DNA of 64,000 nt from Streptomyces sp. NRRL S-31. GTDB lineage: Bacteria > Actinomycetota > Actinomycetes > Streptomycetales > Streptomycetaceae. The stretch is taken from contig NZ_JOCB01000014.1 in assembly GCF_000718775.1 (NCBI RefSeq), positions 32,375-96,374 on the forward strand, read 5' to 3'. Below are positions 18,792 through 28,098 of this stretch, in pieces. The position numbers and the translations under genes were made by a program. Numbering within the stretch: position 1 is the first letter of the stretch; every line of letters begins with the position of its first letter. The notes under the pieces were generated by a model. The model had not been told where the DNA came from. It saw only the letters and a list, made by a program, of their open reading frames with translations, and did no database searches.

Positions 18792-20090
18792 ATGAGCGCA
18801 CCAGCCCGCTTCGACCGCGGCCACACCGACGACCTGATGTCCTTCCTGGCGGCCGGAGCGTCGCCGTACCACGCCGTGGCGAACACCGCCGAGCGGCTGG
18901 AGAAGGCGGGCTTCCGGCAGGTGGCCGAGACGGACGCCTGGGACGGGACGTACGGCGGCCGGTACGTGCTGCGCGGCGGCGCCATCGTGGCCTGGTACGT
19001 CCCCGAGGGCGCCGAGCCGCACACGCCGTTCCACATCATCGGCGCGCACACCGACTCTCCGAACCTGCGGGTCAAGCCGCGCCCGGACAGCGGGGCGCAC
19101 GGCTGGCGCCAGGTCGCCGTGGAGATCTACGGCGGCCCGCTGCTCAACTCCTGGCTCGACCGGGACCTGGGCCTGGCCGGCCGGCTGACCCTGCGCGACG
19201 GCTCCTCGGTCCTGGTAAACGTGGACCGGCCGCTGCTGCGGGTGCCCCAGCTCGCCATCCACCTGGACCGGTCGGTCGGCACCGAGGGGCTCAAGCTCGA
19301 CAAGCAGCGGCACCTCCAGCCGGTGTGGGGCCTCGGCGACGATGTGACGGAGGGCGACCTCATCGCCTTCCTGGAGCAGGAGGCCGCCCTGCCGGCCGGC
19401 TCGGTCACCGGCTGGGACCTGATGACGCACCCGGTGGAGCCGCCGGCCTACCTGGGCCGGGACCGCGAACTGGTCGTCGGACCGCGCATGGACAACCTGC
19501 TGTCCGTGCACGCCGGCGTCGCAGCCCTCGCCGCCGTCGCGACCTCCGGCGCCCCCCTCACCCACATCCCGGTGCTGGCCGCCTTCGACCACGAGGAGAA
19601 CGGCTCCCAGTCGGACACCGGAGCCGACGGCCCCCTGCTCGGCACCGTGCTGGAACGCTCGGTCCTCGCACGGGGCGGGACGCTCGAGGACCGGGCCCGC
19701 GCCCTCGCCGGCACGGTCTGCCTCTCCTCCGACACCGGCCACGCCGTGCACCCCAACTACGCCGAGCGGCACGACCCGACGCACCACCCGCGGGTCAACG
19801 GCGGCCCGATCCTCAAGGTCAACGTCAACAACCGCTACGCCACGGACGGCGCGGGCCGCGCGGTGTTCGCCGCCGCCTGCGAGAAGGCCGGCGTCCCCTT
19901 CCAGACCTTCGTGTCGAACAACTCCATGCCGTGCGGCACCACCATCGGCCCGATCACCGCGGCCCGGCACGGCATCCGCACGGTCGACATCGGCGTGGCG
20001 ATCCTCTCCATGCACAGCGTCCGCGAACTCTGCGGCGCCGACGACCCGTTCCTCCTCGCCAATGCCCTGGCGGCCTTCCTGGAGGGCTAG
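18792..20090 (+). CDS. apeB: M18 family aspartyl-type aminopeptidase
   Basis: 432 residues. Metal-binding and catalytic segments of peptidase family M18 are present: GAHTDSP near residue 80, DHEENGS near residue 265 and SSDTGHAVHPN near residue 315. These enzymes remove N-terminal acidic residues from peptides in the cytoplasm and use two metal ions. The ATG at 18792 is the first in the homologous region. The terminator of the preceding gene separates them, so it needs its own promoter. The gene symbol follows common annotation of actinobacterial members. Confidence 0.9.
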   Translation: MSAPARFDRGHTDDLMSFLAAGASPYHAVANTAERLEKAGFRQVAETDAWDGTYGGRYVLRGGAIVAWYVPEGAEPHTPFHIIGAHTDSPNLRVKPRPDSGAHGWRQVAVEIYGGPLLNSWLDRDLGLAGRLTLRDGSSVLVNVDRPLLRVPQLAIHLDRSVGTEGLKLDKQRHLQPVWGLGDDVTEGDLIAFLEQEAALPAGSVTGWDLMTHPVEPPAYLGRDRELVVGPRMDNLLSVHAGVAALAAVATSGAPLTHIPVLAAFDHEENGSQSDTGADGPLLGTVLERSVLARGGTLEDRARALAGTVCLSSDTGHAVHPNYAERHDPTHHPRVNGGPILKVNVNNRYATDGAGRAVFAAACEKAGVPFQTFVSNNSMPCGTTIGPITAARHGIRTVDIGVAILSMHSVRELCGADDPFLLANALAAFLEG

Positions 20091-20156
20091 TCGGGCCACC
20101 GCCGGGTACCCGAACGGCACCGGAAACTCCGGAACCGGAAGGGGAGGCGAGTTCTC

Positions 20157-20411
20157 ATGGGGCTCGGCGGATGCATCATCCTCATCGCCGTGGGGGCCAT
20201 CCTCACGTTCGCGACCGACTGGCACATGCACGGCGTCAACCTCACCGTCGTCGGCCTGATCCTGATGGCCGTCGGCCTGATCGGCGTCGCGACGTTCAGC
20301 GGGATCGCCCGCCGCCGCCGCGTGGTGGTCCCCCCGACGACCCAGGTCGTCGAGGAGGAACCGCGCCACCACCACCGCGTCGACGGCTACTCGGACGGCT
20401 ACGGCGTCTGA
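20157..20411 (+). CDS. Small membrane protein of the DUF6458 type
   Basis: 84 residues beginning MGLGG, with two membrane helices (about residues 3-20 and 27-47) joined by the segment ATDWHMHGVN, then an Arg-rich cytoplasmic tail. This matches the small actinobacterial DUF6458 family of unknown function. It is preceded by a GGGGAGG ribosome site. Its last 13 bases overlap the 3' end of the convergent thioredoxin-NHL gene. Confidence 0.8.
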   Translation: MGLGGCIILIAVGAILTFATDWHMHGVNLTVVGLILMAVGLIGVATFSGIARRRRVVVPPTTQVVEEEPRHHHRVDGYSDGYGV

Positions 20412-22270
20412 GCCACCGCCTCCTGCTCGTCCATGCCCGCGAGGACGAGCGGCAGGCGGTCCGTCCCGCCCTCCGCCAGGCGGAGCGGGACACCCCAGTC
20501 CTGCCGGTGCACATGGCAGGCCGGGTGGCCTTCCCCGGTCTCCGGCCGGGAGGTGCCCCCAGCCCGGCCGTCGTCACAGCTCGCCGCCATCGCCGAGACG
20601 TGCAGGACACCCTCGGTGACGTCCGGGTTCAGTTCCAGCTCGCGCGACAGCTCCGTGTCCGCGCCCTCCCCCTTGAGCAGCAGTTCCGGCGGGGTGGAGG
20701 AGACCAGCAGACGGGTCGAGGGACCGTACCGCGTGTCCGGTATCCGACCCGCGGGCGCCCGGAAGACCACGTCCAGGCGGAGACGGCCGGGGGCGACCTC
20801 CGTCGCGGCGCGTCCGGTGCGGTGGGCGACCGGCTCCACCCGCAGCGCCTCCTCGGGCAGCCGCAGCCGGGTCAGCCGGTGCCGGGCCGACTCCACGACC
20901 ACGAGGTCCCCGCCGACCAGGACGGCGTCACTGGGCTCGCGCAGATCGGTGGCGAGCGTGGTGACCTCGCCGGTGGCCGGATCGTAGCGGCGCAAGGCGT
21001 GGTTGTAGGTGTCGGCGACGGCGACCGAGCCGTCCGGCAGCGCGGTGACGCCCAGCGGGTGCTGGAGGAGCGCCTGGCCCGCGGCGCCGTCCCGGTGCCC
21101 GAAGTCGAACAGCCCGGTCCCGACGGCGGTGTGCACGTAGCCGTCCGGGTCCACCCAGCGCAGGGCGCTCGTCTCGGAGTCGGCGAGCCACAACCGGTCG
21201 GCGGTGGCCGCCAGCCCTGACGGCTGGGCGAACCACGCCTCGGCGGCGGGCCCGTCCACCAGACCCTCGTCGGCGGTGCCGGCCGCCACGGCCACGGTCC
21301 GCGCCACCGGGTCGTACGTCCACAGCTGGTGGACGCCGGCCATGGCGATCCACACCTTGCCGCCGAAGACCGCCACGTCCCACGGCGAGGAAAGGTCCAC
21401 CGCCCGGGCCGGACCGGAGGTCGCCGCACCCCGCCACCACTGTCTGCCGGTGCCGGCCAGGGTCGTCACCTCGCCGGTGGCCGGGTCCAGGCGGCGCAGC
21501 GCGTGGTTCACCGTGTCGGCGACCACCACCGAGCCGTCGTCGAGGAGCGCCAGACCCTGCGGCTCGTTGAAGGACGCCTCCCGCCGGCCGCCGTCGGCGA
21601 ACCCCCGCGCACCCGAGCCGATCCGCCGCACGACCGTCTCCCCGTCCCCCTCCAGCTCCACCAGCTGGTGCCGGGTGGTGTCGCTGACCAGGAGGTTCCC
21701 CGACGGCAGCGGCAGCACCTTGCCGGGGAAGCGCAAGCTGGTCGGCTCGGGCTCCGGCGGCACGTACGGGCCGTCGCCGCGGCGCAGGGTCCCCTTCGTC
21801 TCGTGCTCCGCCTCCAGCTCCGTCACCAGCCGCTCGAGGGTGTGCGCGTGCCCCTCGCCCGAGTGCTGCGCGACCACATACCCCTCGGGGTCGATCACCA
21901 CGACCGTCGGCCAGGCCCGCACCGCGTACTGCTTCCAGGTGGCCAGCTCCGGGTCGTCCAGCACCGGGTGCGCGACGCCGTAGCGCTCGACGGCGTCCAC
22001 GACCGCCCGGTGCTCGGCCTCGTGCGCGAACTTCGGCGAGTGCACCCCGATCACCACGAGCGTGTCCCGGTGTCTCTCCTCCAGCTCACGCAGCTCGTCC
22101 AGGACGTGCAGGCAGTTGATACAGCAGAAGGTCCAGAAATCCAGCAGCACGATGCGTCCGCGCAGGTCGGCGAGGGTGTACTGCTCATCTCCCGTGTTCA
22201 GCCAGCCGCCCTTGCCGGTCAGCTCGGGGGCGCGTACGCGAACACGTCGTCGGGGTGCGGAGTCGGTCAT
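20399..22270 (-). CDS. Thioredoxin-like protein with NHL beta-propeller
   Basis: 623 residues. Residues 25-165 are a TlpA/AhpC-like thioredoxin domain with redox motif C50-I-N-C53. Residues about 175-490 hold NHL repeats, visible as recurring P-x-G-(x)-L-x-V-A-D-T-x-N-H-A-L-R-R units, forming a propeller; a C-terminal beta-rich region follows. The layout parallels NHLRC2-type proteins. No signal peptide is seen, so a cytoplasmic redox role is likely. The start is ATG at 22270. Two DnaA boxes lie 41-67 bp upstream of the start codon, within the probable promoter. Confidence 0.9.
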   Translation of the reverse strand: MTDSAPRRRVRVRAPELTGKGGWLNTGDEQYTLADLRGRIVLLDFWTFCCINCLHVLDELRELEERHRDTLVVIGVHSPKFAHEAEHRAVVDAVERYGVAHPVLDDPELATWKQYAVRAWPTVVVIDPEGYVVAQHSGEGHAHTLERLVTELEAEHETKGTLRRGDGPYVPPEPEPTSLRFPGKVLPLPSGNLLVSDTTRHQLVELEGDGETVVRRIGSGARGFADGGRREASFNEPQGLALLDDGSVVVADTVNHALRRLDPATGEVTTLAGTGRQWWRGAATSGPARAVDLSSPWDVAVFGGKVWIAMAGVHQLWTYDPVARTVAVAAGTADEGLVDGPAAEAWFAQPSGLAATADRLWLADSETSALRWVDPDGYVHTAVGTGLFDFGHRDGAAGQALLQHPLGVTALPDGSVAVADTYNHALRRYDPATGEVTTLATDLREPSDAVLVGGDLVVVESARHRLTRLRLPEEALRVEPVAHRTGRAATEVAPGRLRLDVVFRAPAGRIPDTRYGPSTRLLVSSTPPELLLKGEGADTELSRELELNPDVTEGVLHVSAMAASCDDGRAGGTSRPETGEGHPACHVHRQDWGVPLRLAEGGTDRLPLVLAGMDEQEAVAQTP

Positions 22271-22310
22271 GGCTCAAGGGTGCCACCGGGTGCCGGCGGC
22301 CGGAGGGGCC

Positions 22311-22337
22311 TGTGGACAACCCCGGACCTGTGGACAA
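22311..22337. promoter_or_regulatory. Pair of exact DnaA boxes
   Basis: TGTGGACAA, the complement of the preferred Streptomyces DnaA box TTGTCCACA, occurs at 22311-22319 and 22329-22337, 18 bp apart in the same orientation. A weaker copy with two mismatches follows at 22378-22386. They lie between the thioredoxin-NHL start and the RTX gene stop. Confidence 0.65.
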
Positions 22338-22439
22338 CCCGGGCCGTCGGCGACCCGGGCCGTGCACGCCTCCGGGCCGTGGACAGCCCGGGCCGGGGCT
22401 CCGCGGCGGCCGGCACCGGTGGCCCCTGTGGTGGAGGCG

Positions 22440-23300
22440 TCAGTCCTGGTGGACCACGTTCCGGCCGGGGCCGCCGGAGAGGGTGTCGCGGCCCGGACCG
22501 CCGTAGAGCCGGTCGTCGCCGCTGTTGCCGTACAGCGTGTCGTCGCCGCTGTTGCCGTACAGGACGTCGTTGCCCTTGCCGCCGTACAGGACGTCGGCGC
22601 CGGCGCCGCCGGTGATCGTGTCCTTGCCGTCGTCGCCGGACAGGTCCTGGGAGCCGGCACCGCCGTGCAGCGTGTCGTCGCCCTTGCCGCCCCGCACGAT
22701 GTTGTCGCCGCCGCTCGCGTTGATCGTGTCGTCGCCGTCGCCGCCCCAGGCCAGGCCCAGCCTGCCGACGGTGATGGTGTCGTTGCCCGCGTCACCCGAC
22801 ACGTAGGCGCCGTCGAGGCGGCCGGAGTCGGTCGCCTTGTCGTTGCCGGCGCCGAGCGACATTTGTGCGTAGGAGTACACCTGGTCGGTGGCGTTCTTGT
22901 AGGTGACCGTGTCGTCGCGGTCGCCGAGGTTCACGACCAGGGCGGCGTAGGGGTCCTGGCTGTCCACGCGGGTCACCGTGCAGGAGACCTTCGTGTGGTC
23001 GGCGGCGACGGGGTGGCCGCAGTCGTGCCCCGCCCTGACCGGCACGACGTCGTCGATCACATAGGTGATGCCCGCGCGGTCCGCGGTCAGCGACGCGGTG
23101 ACGGCGGCCTTGTTGGTCTGGCCGGGAGCGGCCTGGTAGGTGAGCTGCCAGTCGTAGCCGTTGACCTCGGCGGTGGCCGGCGCGGTGGCGGCGCCGGCCG
23201 TACCGGCCAGGGTGAGCGGTGCGGCCAGGACCGTGCCGAGGACCAGCGTCGCGGCCGAGACGGCGCGGGTCGTGCGGCGGCGGACGGGACGAGGAAGCAT
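22440..23300 (-). CDS. Secreted calcium-binding protein with RTX-type repeats
   Basis: 286 residues. A Sec signal peptide is evident: RRRTTR, a hydrophobic stretch, then AGAATA near residue 40. Residues about 45-150 form a beta-rich domain of unknown type. From about residue 165 to the end, eight or more GGxGxD-like nonapeptide units (for example [16 protein letters not shown]) predict a calcium-loaded beta-roll. The protein ends directly after the repeats, with no catalytic domain. It is thus probably an extracellular structural or binding protein. The start is ATG at 23300. Confidence 0.85.
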   Translation of the reverse strand: MLPRPVRRRTTRAVSAATLVLGTVLAAPLTLAGTAGAATAPATAEVNGYDWQLTYQAAPGQTNKAAVTASLTADRAGITYVIDDVVPVRAGHDCGHPVAADHTKVSCTVTRVDSQDPYAALVVNLGDRDDTVTYKNATDQVYSYAQMSLGAGNDKATDSGRLDGAYVSGDAGNDTITVGRLGLAWGGDGDDTINASGGDNIVRGGKGDDTLHGGAGSQDLSGDDGKDTITGGAGADVLYGGKGNDVLYGNSGDDTLYGNSGDDRLYGGPGRDTLSGGPGRNVVHQD

Positions 23301-23504
23301 GGACGAAACCTCCGGGAGGACGTGCGAAGTCGTACGTCTTGCGTCACGTCCGACCCGGCGCCCGCCCGTTTGGTTGGGCGATTCGCCCGCCCCCGCGCGA
23401 AGTTCACCCGCGCGACACCCCGGCGTCCCGTGGACTGCGGTGTCCGGTCAGGTCCCGGCCGCCGCTCCGTGACGTTCGGCCGGCGCCGGGGAAGCATGGT
23501 CCGT

Positions 23505-23999
23505 ATGAGATTCCTCGTACGCGACCGGATCCTCGGTATCGGTGACGACTGGTGGATCGAGGACGAGCACGGCCGGAAGGTCTTCCTCGTCGACGGCAAG
23601 GCGATGCGCCTGCGGGACACCTTCGAGCTGAAGGACGCCCAGGGGCGGGTGCTGATCGACATCCACCAGAAGATGTTCGCCCTGCGCGACACCATGGTGA
23701 TCGAACGGGACGGCGAGGCCCTGGCCAGGATCAAGCGCAAGCGGCTGTCCCTGCTGCGCAACCACTACCGGGTCTCGCTGGTGGACGGGACCGGACTCGA
23801 CGTCAGCGGCAGGATTCTGGACCGCGAGTTCGCCGTTGAGTACGACGGCGAACTCCTCGCGGTGATCTCCCGGCGCTGGCTGACCCTGCGCGACACCTAC
23901 GGCGTGGACGTCGTACGGGAGGACGCCGACCCGGCGCTGCTGATCGCCGTGGCGGTGTGCGTGATCCACCTCGCCGAGAAGGAGGGCGAGGAGGACTGA
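23505..23999 (+). CDS. LURP-one-related (LOR) family protein
   Basis: 164 residues from ATG 23505; an ATG at 23496 would add three residues but sits too close to the GGGGAA ribosome site. The pattern of short repeated strands (F-x-L-x-D-x-x-G, L-R-D-T) matches the tubby-like LURP-one-related fold, with a C-terminal hydrophobic helix. These proteins may bind phospholipid, but the bacterial role is unknown. Nearby genes give no functional hint. Confidence 0.8.
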   Translation: MRFLVRDRILGIGDDWWIEDEHGRKVFLVDGKAMRLRDTFELKDAQGRVLIDIHQKMFALRDTMVIERDGEALARIKRKRLSLLRNHYRVSLVDGTGLDVSGRILDREFAVEYDGELLAVISRRWLTLRDTYGVDVVREDADPALLIAVAVCVIHLAEKEGEED

Positions 24000-24039
24000 C
24001 CGGGCCGGAAGGACCCGCCGGGCCGGCCGCGCGGAGGTC

Positions 24040-24864
24040 TCAGCCGCGGCGCCGGGGCGTCCCCAGGCCCAGGACCCGGTCCTTCAGCGCCGGGAACTGT
24101 TCGCGGGTCGCGGCCGTCTTCGCCGGGTCGAGGTCGACCGTGAGGACTTCCTCGCCGGCGCCGGCCTGCCCGAGCACCTCGCCCCACGGATCCACCACGA
24201 TCGAGTGACCCGCCTGCGGAACTCCGGCGTGGGTCCCGGCCGTTCCACAGGCGAGCACGAACGCCTGGTTCTCCACCGCCCGTGCCTGGGCCAGCAGCGT
24301 CCAGTGCGCCCGTCGCCGCTCGGGCCAGCCCGCCGGGATCACCAGCGTCTCGGCGCCGGCGTCGACCAGCGCGCGGAAGAGTTCGGGGAAACGGAGGTCG
24401 TAGCAGGTGGCCACGCCGAGCGTGGTACCGGGCAGCCGGACCGTCACCAGGTCCCGGCCGGCGCCCATCAGCACGGCCTCGCCCTTGTCGAAGCCGAAGC
24501 GGTGGATCTTGCGGTAGGCAGCGGCCAGTTCACCGGAGGGGGAGAAGATGAGAGACGTGTTGTAGAGCGGGCCGTCCTGCGTGGCGGAGCCGTTGCCGGA
24601 GGGCGCCCTCTCGGGGATGGAGCCTGCGTGCAGCCACACGCCCGCGTCGCTCGCCGCCTCGGCCATCGCCTCGTACGTCGGTCCGCGGAGCGGCTCGGCC
24701 TCGGGACCGAACCGCTCGTAGGCGAAGGCACCGGTGGTCCACAGCTCGGGCAGGACGACGAGGTCGGCCCCGCGCTGCTCCCGCACCAGCGCGGCCACGC
24801 GGCGCCGCCGGGAGCCGACCGGTTCGTCCTCGTCCACGGCGATCTGGATCAGCGAGGCGCGCAC
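24040..24864 (-). CDS. Carbon-nitrogen hydrolase (nitrilase superfamily amidase)
   Basis: 274 residues from GTG 24864. The catalytic triad of the nitrilase fold is present: E40 in LPELW, K119 in YRKIHRF and C154 in ATCYDLRFPE. The size and motifs fit the Nit/omega-amidase type cytoplasmic amidases rather than true nitrilases. A longer frame to 24915 lacks family sequence. The substrate is unknown; deaminated glutathione-like or omega-amide compounds are possible from family knowledge. Confidence 0.88.
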   Translation of the reverse strand: MRASLIQIAVDEDEPVGSRRRRVAALVREQRGADLVVLPELWTTGAFAYERFGPEAEPLRGPTYEAMAEAASDAGVWLHAGSIPERAPSGNGSATQDGPLYNTSLIFSPSGELAAAYRKIHRFGFDKGEAVLMGAGRDLVTVRLPGTTLGVATCYDLRFPELFRALVDAGAETLVIPAGWPERRRAHWTLLAQARAVENQAFVLACGTAGTHAGVPQAGHSIVVDPWGEVLGQAGAGEEVLTVDLDPAKTAATREQFPALKDRVLGLGTPRRRG

Positions 24865-25048
24865 ACTACCACCGTCCTGGCATTGAAGTCGTCCACACGG
24901 GCCTACGATCGTCACACGAAAGCACTGCCGGGGTGCCTTTCAGCAGCGTAACTTAGCCTCTCAAGACACCCGCCGCAGTGCAGCCGCCGTCCGCCAGGCA
25001 ACGCCGCCACCACCTGCCCGTGTACCGACCGCCGAGGGGTCCCGTTCC

Positions 25049-25873
25049 GTGAGTCTGCATCCCACCCTCCAGCCCTACGCCGACGCCTGGACGCACTCCA
25101 TCGAAGCGATATCCGAGATGGTGCAGTCGCTCGTCGAGGGCGAGTGGAACCGGCGGACCCCGTGCCCCGGCTGGTCGGTGCGGGACGTCGTGTCCCATGT
25201 CATCGGCATGGACAGCGAGATGCTCGGCGACCCGCGCCCCATCCACGCCCTGCCGCGCGACCTCTTCCACGTCACCACCGAGCACCAGCGCTACATGGAG
25301 ATGCAGGTCGACGTCCGCCGCCACCACACGGCGCCGGAGATGACGGCCGAGCTGGAGTACACGGTGATCCGCCGCAACCGCCAGCTGCGCAACGAGTCCC
25401 GGGACCCCGGCACCCTCGTGCGGGGCCCGTTCGGCAAGGAGATCACCCTGGAACAGGCCTACCGGATGCGGGCCTTCGACGTGTGGGTGCACGAGCAGGA
25501 CCTGCGGACGGCGCTCGGCCGTCCCGGCAACCTGGACTCGCCGGGCGCGTACGTCGCCCGCGACGTCCTGCTGGAGGCGCTGCCGAAGGTGGTGGCGCGG
25601 GACGCGGACGCCCCGCGCAGCTCGGCGATCGTGTTCGACGTGCACGGCCCGGTGGAGTTCCTGCGCACCGTCCGCGTGGACATCCAGGGCCGCGGCACCG
25701 TGGAGACCGCCCCCGCCCTCGGCCCGGCCGCCACCCTCTCCCTCGACTGGGAGACCTATGTCCGCCTGGCCTGCGGACGGGTCGGCCCGGAGGCGGTGGC
25801 GGACCGGGTGAAGACGGAGGGCGACCAGGACCTGGCGGCGGCGATCCTGCGGAACTTCGCGGTGACGCCGTAA
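25049..25873 (+). CDS. Mycothiol-dependent maleylpyruvate isomerase-like (DinB fold) protein
   Basis: 274 residues, GTG start after a CGAGGGG ribosome site. The N-terminal half has the DinB/MDMPI four-helix layout with W-S-V-R-D-V-V-S-H and later histidines that can bind metal. The C-terminal part resembles the domain that follows in actinobacterial MDMPI proteins. Such enzymes use mycothiol in isomerisation or conjugation reactions; the true substrate here is not known. Convergent with the MFS gene. Confidence 0.78.
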   Translation: MSLHPTLQPYADAWTHSIEAISEMVQSLVEGEWNRRTPCPGWSVRDVVSHVIGMDSEMLGDPRPIHALPRDLFHVTTEHQRYMEMQVDVRRHHTAPEMTAELEYTVIRRNRQLRNESRDPGTLVRGPFGKEITLEQAYRMRAFDVWVHEQDLRTALGRPGNLDSPGAYVARDVLLEALPKVVARDADAPRSSAIVFDVHGPVEFLRTVRVDIQGRGTVETAPALGPAATLSLDWETYVRLACGRVGPEAVADRVKTEGDQDLAAAILRNFAVTP

Positions 25874-25913
25874 CGCGACGGGCGGCCGGCGCCTCGCGGG
25901 CGCGCGGTGCGGC

Positions 25914-27227
25914 TCAGGCCGCGGGCACGTGGACCGTCTCCACCCGGCTGGCGACCAGCCGTTCCCGCTCCCGCCGGGCCGCCCGCCCGCGCAGCCGCAG
26001 GATCTGGCTGACGCCGAGCGCCTGGAGGACGAAGACCGCCGAGAAGGCCACGGTGTAGTCGTCGCCGGTCGCGTCGAGCAGCACACCGATCGCGAACAGC
26101 GTGGTCATGGAGGCGATGAAGCCGCCCATGTTGGTGATGCCGGACGCCGTGCCCTGCCGCTCCGGCGGGTTGGCCGGCCGGGCGAAGTCGAAGCCGAGCA
26201 TCGACGCCGGTCCGCAGGCGCCGAGCACGGTGCAGAGCACCAGCAGCAGCCCCATGGGCGCGTGCGGCGCGGGGTACGCCAGCGTCGCCGCCCACAGCAG
26301 CGCGGTGGCGCCCACGGTGCCCAGGGCCAGCGGCAGCCGGGCCGCGTGGTGCCGGGCGACGATCTGGCCGTAGACCAGGCCGACCACCATGTTGGACAGG
26401 ACGACCAGGGTGAGCAGTTCGCCGGCCGTGGCACGGCTGAGGCCCTGGGCCTCGACCAGGAACGGCAGGCCCCACAGCAGCAGGAACACCATCGCCGGGA
26501 ACTGGGTGGTGAAGTGCACCCACATCCCGAGGCGGGTGCCCGGTTCCCGCCAGGAGGCGGCGATCTGCCGGCGGACGTAGGCGGCGCCCCGGTGCGGGGA
26601 CGGCTCCGGCTCCTGTCCCTCGGGGTGGTCCTTGAGGAACAGCAGGGTCAGGACCAGGACGACGACGCCGGCGAGCGCGCTGCCCGCGAACGCCGGGGTC
26701 CAGCCGACGCCGTGCAGCAGCCGGGCCAGGACCAGGGTGGAGACCAGGTTGCCGGCCATGCCGACCAGTCCGGCGAGCTGGGCGACCAGCGGACCGCGCC
26801 GGGCCGGGAACCAGTGGGTGCCGAGCCGCAGCACGCTGATGAAGGTCATCGCGTCGCCACAGCCGAGCAGGGCCCGGGAGGCGAGGGCGGTGCCGTAGGT
26901 GGGGGAGAAGGCGAAGCCGAGCTGCCCCGCGGTGAACAGCACCGCCCCGATGCTCAGCACCTTCTTGGTGCCGAGCTGGTCGACCAGCAGGCCGACGGGT
27001 ATCTGCATGCCCGCGTAGACCAGCAGCTGGAGTATGGAGAACGTCGAGAGGGCGGAGGCGTTCACATGGAAGCGGTCGGCCGCGTCGAGGCCGGCCACCC
27101 CCAGGGACGTACGGAAGATGACGGCGACGAAGTAGACGGCCACGCCGATGGACCACACGGCGACGGCCCGGCGTCCGCCCGGGGGGTCGCCCGGAAGGGT
27201 GGCGGCGTTGCGCACCGGAGCGCTCAT
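25914..27227 (-). CDS. MFS transporter
   Basis: 437 residues with about 12 predicted membrane helices in two bundles and the loop between helices 2 and 3 carrying G-L-L-V-D-Q-L-G-T-K-K, a clear MFS motif A. A Pro/Glu-rich cytoplasmic loop lies near residue 205. The start codon overlaps the stop of the GntR gene by 4 bases (ATGA), so the two are translationally coupled. The substrate is unknown; organic acids are common for FCD-GntR-linked MFS proteins. Confidence 0.9.
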   Translation of the reverse strand: MSAPVRNAATLPGDPPGGRRAVAVWSIGVAVYFVAVIFRTSLGVAGLDAADRFHVNASALSTFSILQLLVYAGMQIPVGLLVDQLGTKKVLSIGAVLFTAGQLGFAFSPTYGTALASRALLGCGDAMTFISVLRLGTHWFPARRGPLVAQLAGLVGMAGNLVSTLVLARLLHGVGWTPAFAGSALAGVVVLVLTLLFLKDHPEGQEPEPSPHRGAAYVRRQIAASWREPGTRLGMWVHFTTQFPAMVFLLLWGLPFLVEAQGLSRATAGELLTLVVLSNMVVGLVYGQIVARHHAARLPLALGTVGATALLWAATLAYPAPHAPMGLLLVLCTVLGACGPASMLGFDFARPANPPERQGTASGITNMGGFIASMTTLFAIGVLLDATGDDYTVAFSAVFVLQALGVSQILRLRGRAARRERERLVASRVETVHVPAA

Positions 27228-27898
27228 CGGACCTCACCCCGCGCCAGGTGCGAGAACCAGCTGACGTGCCGGTGCACGACGCCGACGGCCGCTTCCGCGT
27301 CCCCGGCCCGCAGCGCGTCCAGGATCTCCTCGTGCTCGGCGAGCGTCTTGGCGATCCGGTCGGGGTGGGAGTGCATGACGGCGACACCCATCCGCAGCTG
27401 GCGGTCGCGCAGTTGGTCGTAGAGCCGGGAGAGGATCTCGTTGCCCCCACTGCGCACGATCTCGGCGTGGAAGCAGCGGTCGGTGACCGCGGCGGCGGCC
27501 AGGTCACCGGCGGCGGCCTGCGCCTTCTGCTGCTCCAGCAGCGCGGTCAGCCGCTCCAGCAGGTCCGGCGGGGCGGGGACGGCCTTGCGGGCCGCGTGCT
27601 CCTCCACCAGCAGCCGGGTCTCCACCACGTCGGCGATCTCCTGCGCGGAGACCGGCAGGACCAGGGCGCCCTTCTTCGGGTAGAGCCGGATGAGGCCCTC
27701 GACCTCCAGCCGCAGCAGCGCCTCCCGTACGGGGGTGCGCGAGACGCCGACGGCCTCGGCCAGCTCGCCCTCGGTGAGCAGGGTGCCGCCCTGGTAACGG
27801 CGGTCGAGGACGCCCTGCTTGACGTGGGTGTAGACGCGATCGGCGGCGGGTGGCTGCTTGAGGGACTGCGGTGCTGGATGCTCGACGGCCGTTTTCAT
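27224..27898 (-). CDS. GntR regulator, FCD (FadR-like) subfamily
   Basis: 224 residues. The N-terminal winged helix (about 20-88) carries L-T-E-G-E-L-A-E-A-V-G-V-S-R-T-P-V-R-E-A, the classic GntR recognition segment. The C-terminal all-helical FCD domain has the acidic and histidine positions for metal or small organic acid binding. It is first in an operon with the MFS transporter and probably controls it. Upstream, TACAACACGTA at about 27912-27922 is a small interrupted palindrome that could be an operator. ATG 27898 is preferred to longer frames. Confidence 0.88.
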   Translation of the reverse strand: MKTAVEHPAPQSLKQPPAADRVYTHVKQGVLDRRYQGGTLLTEGELAEAVGVSRTPVREALLRLEVEGLIRLYPKKGALVLPVSAQEIADVVETRLLVEEHAARKAVPAPPDLLERLTALLEQQKAQAAAGDLAAAAVTDRCFHAEIVRSGGNEILSRLYDQLRDRQLRMGVAVMHSHPDRIAKTLAEHEEILDALRAGDAEAAVGVVHRHVSWFSHLARGEVR

Positions 27899-28098
27899 GC
27901 CGACAGGATAGATACAACACGTACGCAAGTGGTGGCGCCGTCCATCATGCGGACCCCGGCGAATGTGACGCACACCTCTCTCCGCGGCTGCACAACCTTC
28001 TGTGCTACTTACGTGTCACACATGTGCGGCCCCCCTTCCGCTCTCACCTCAACTCGGCAGCCCTACAGGGCCATTCAAGACATTCGGGGTAGATCATT

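Noticed and set aside
22460..22810. Regular repeats suggestive of a CRISPR array
   Set aside because: They are in-frame codons of RTX calcium-binding nonapeptides with no uniform spacers.
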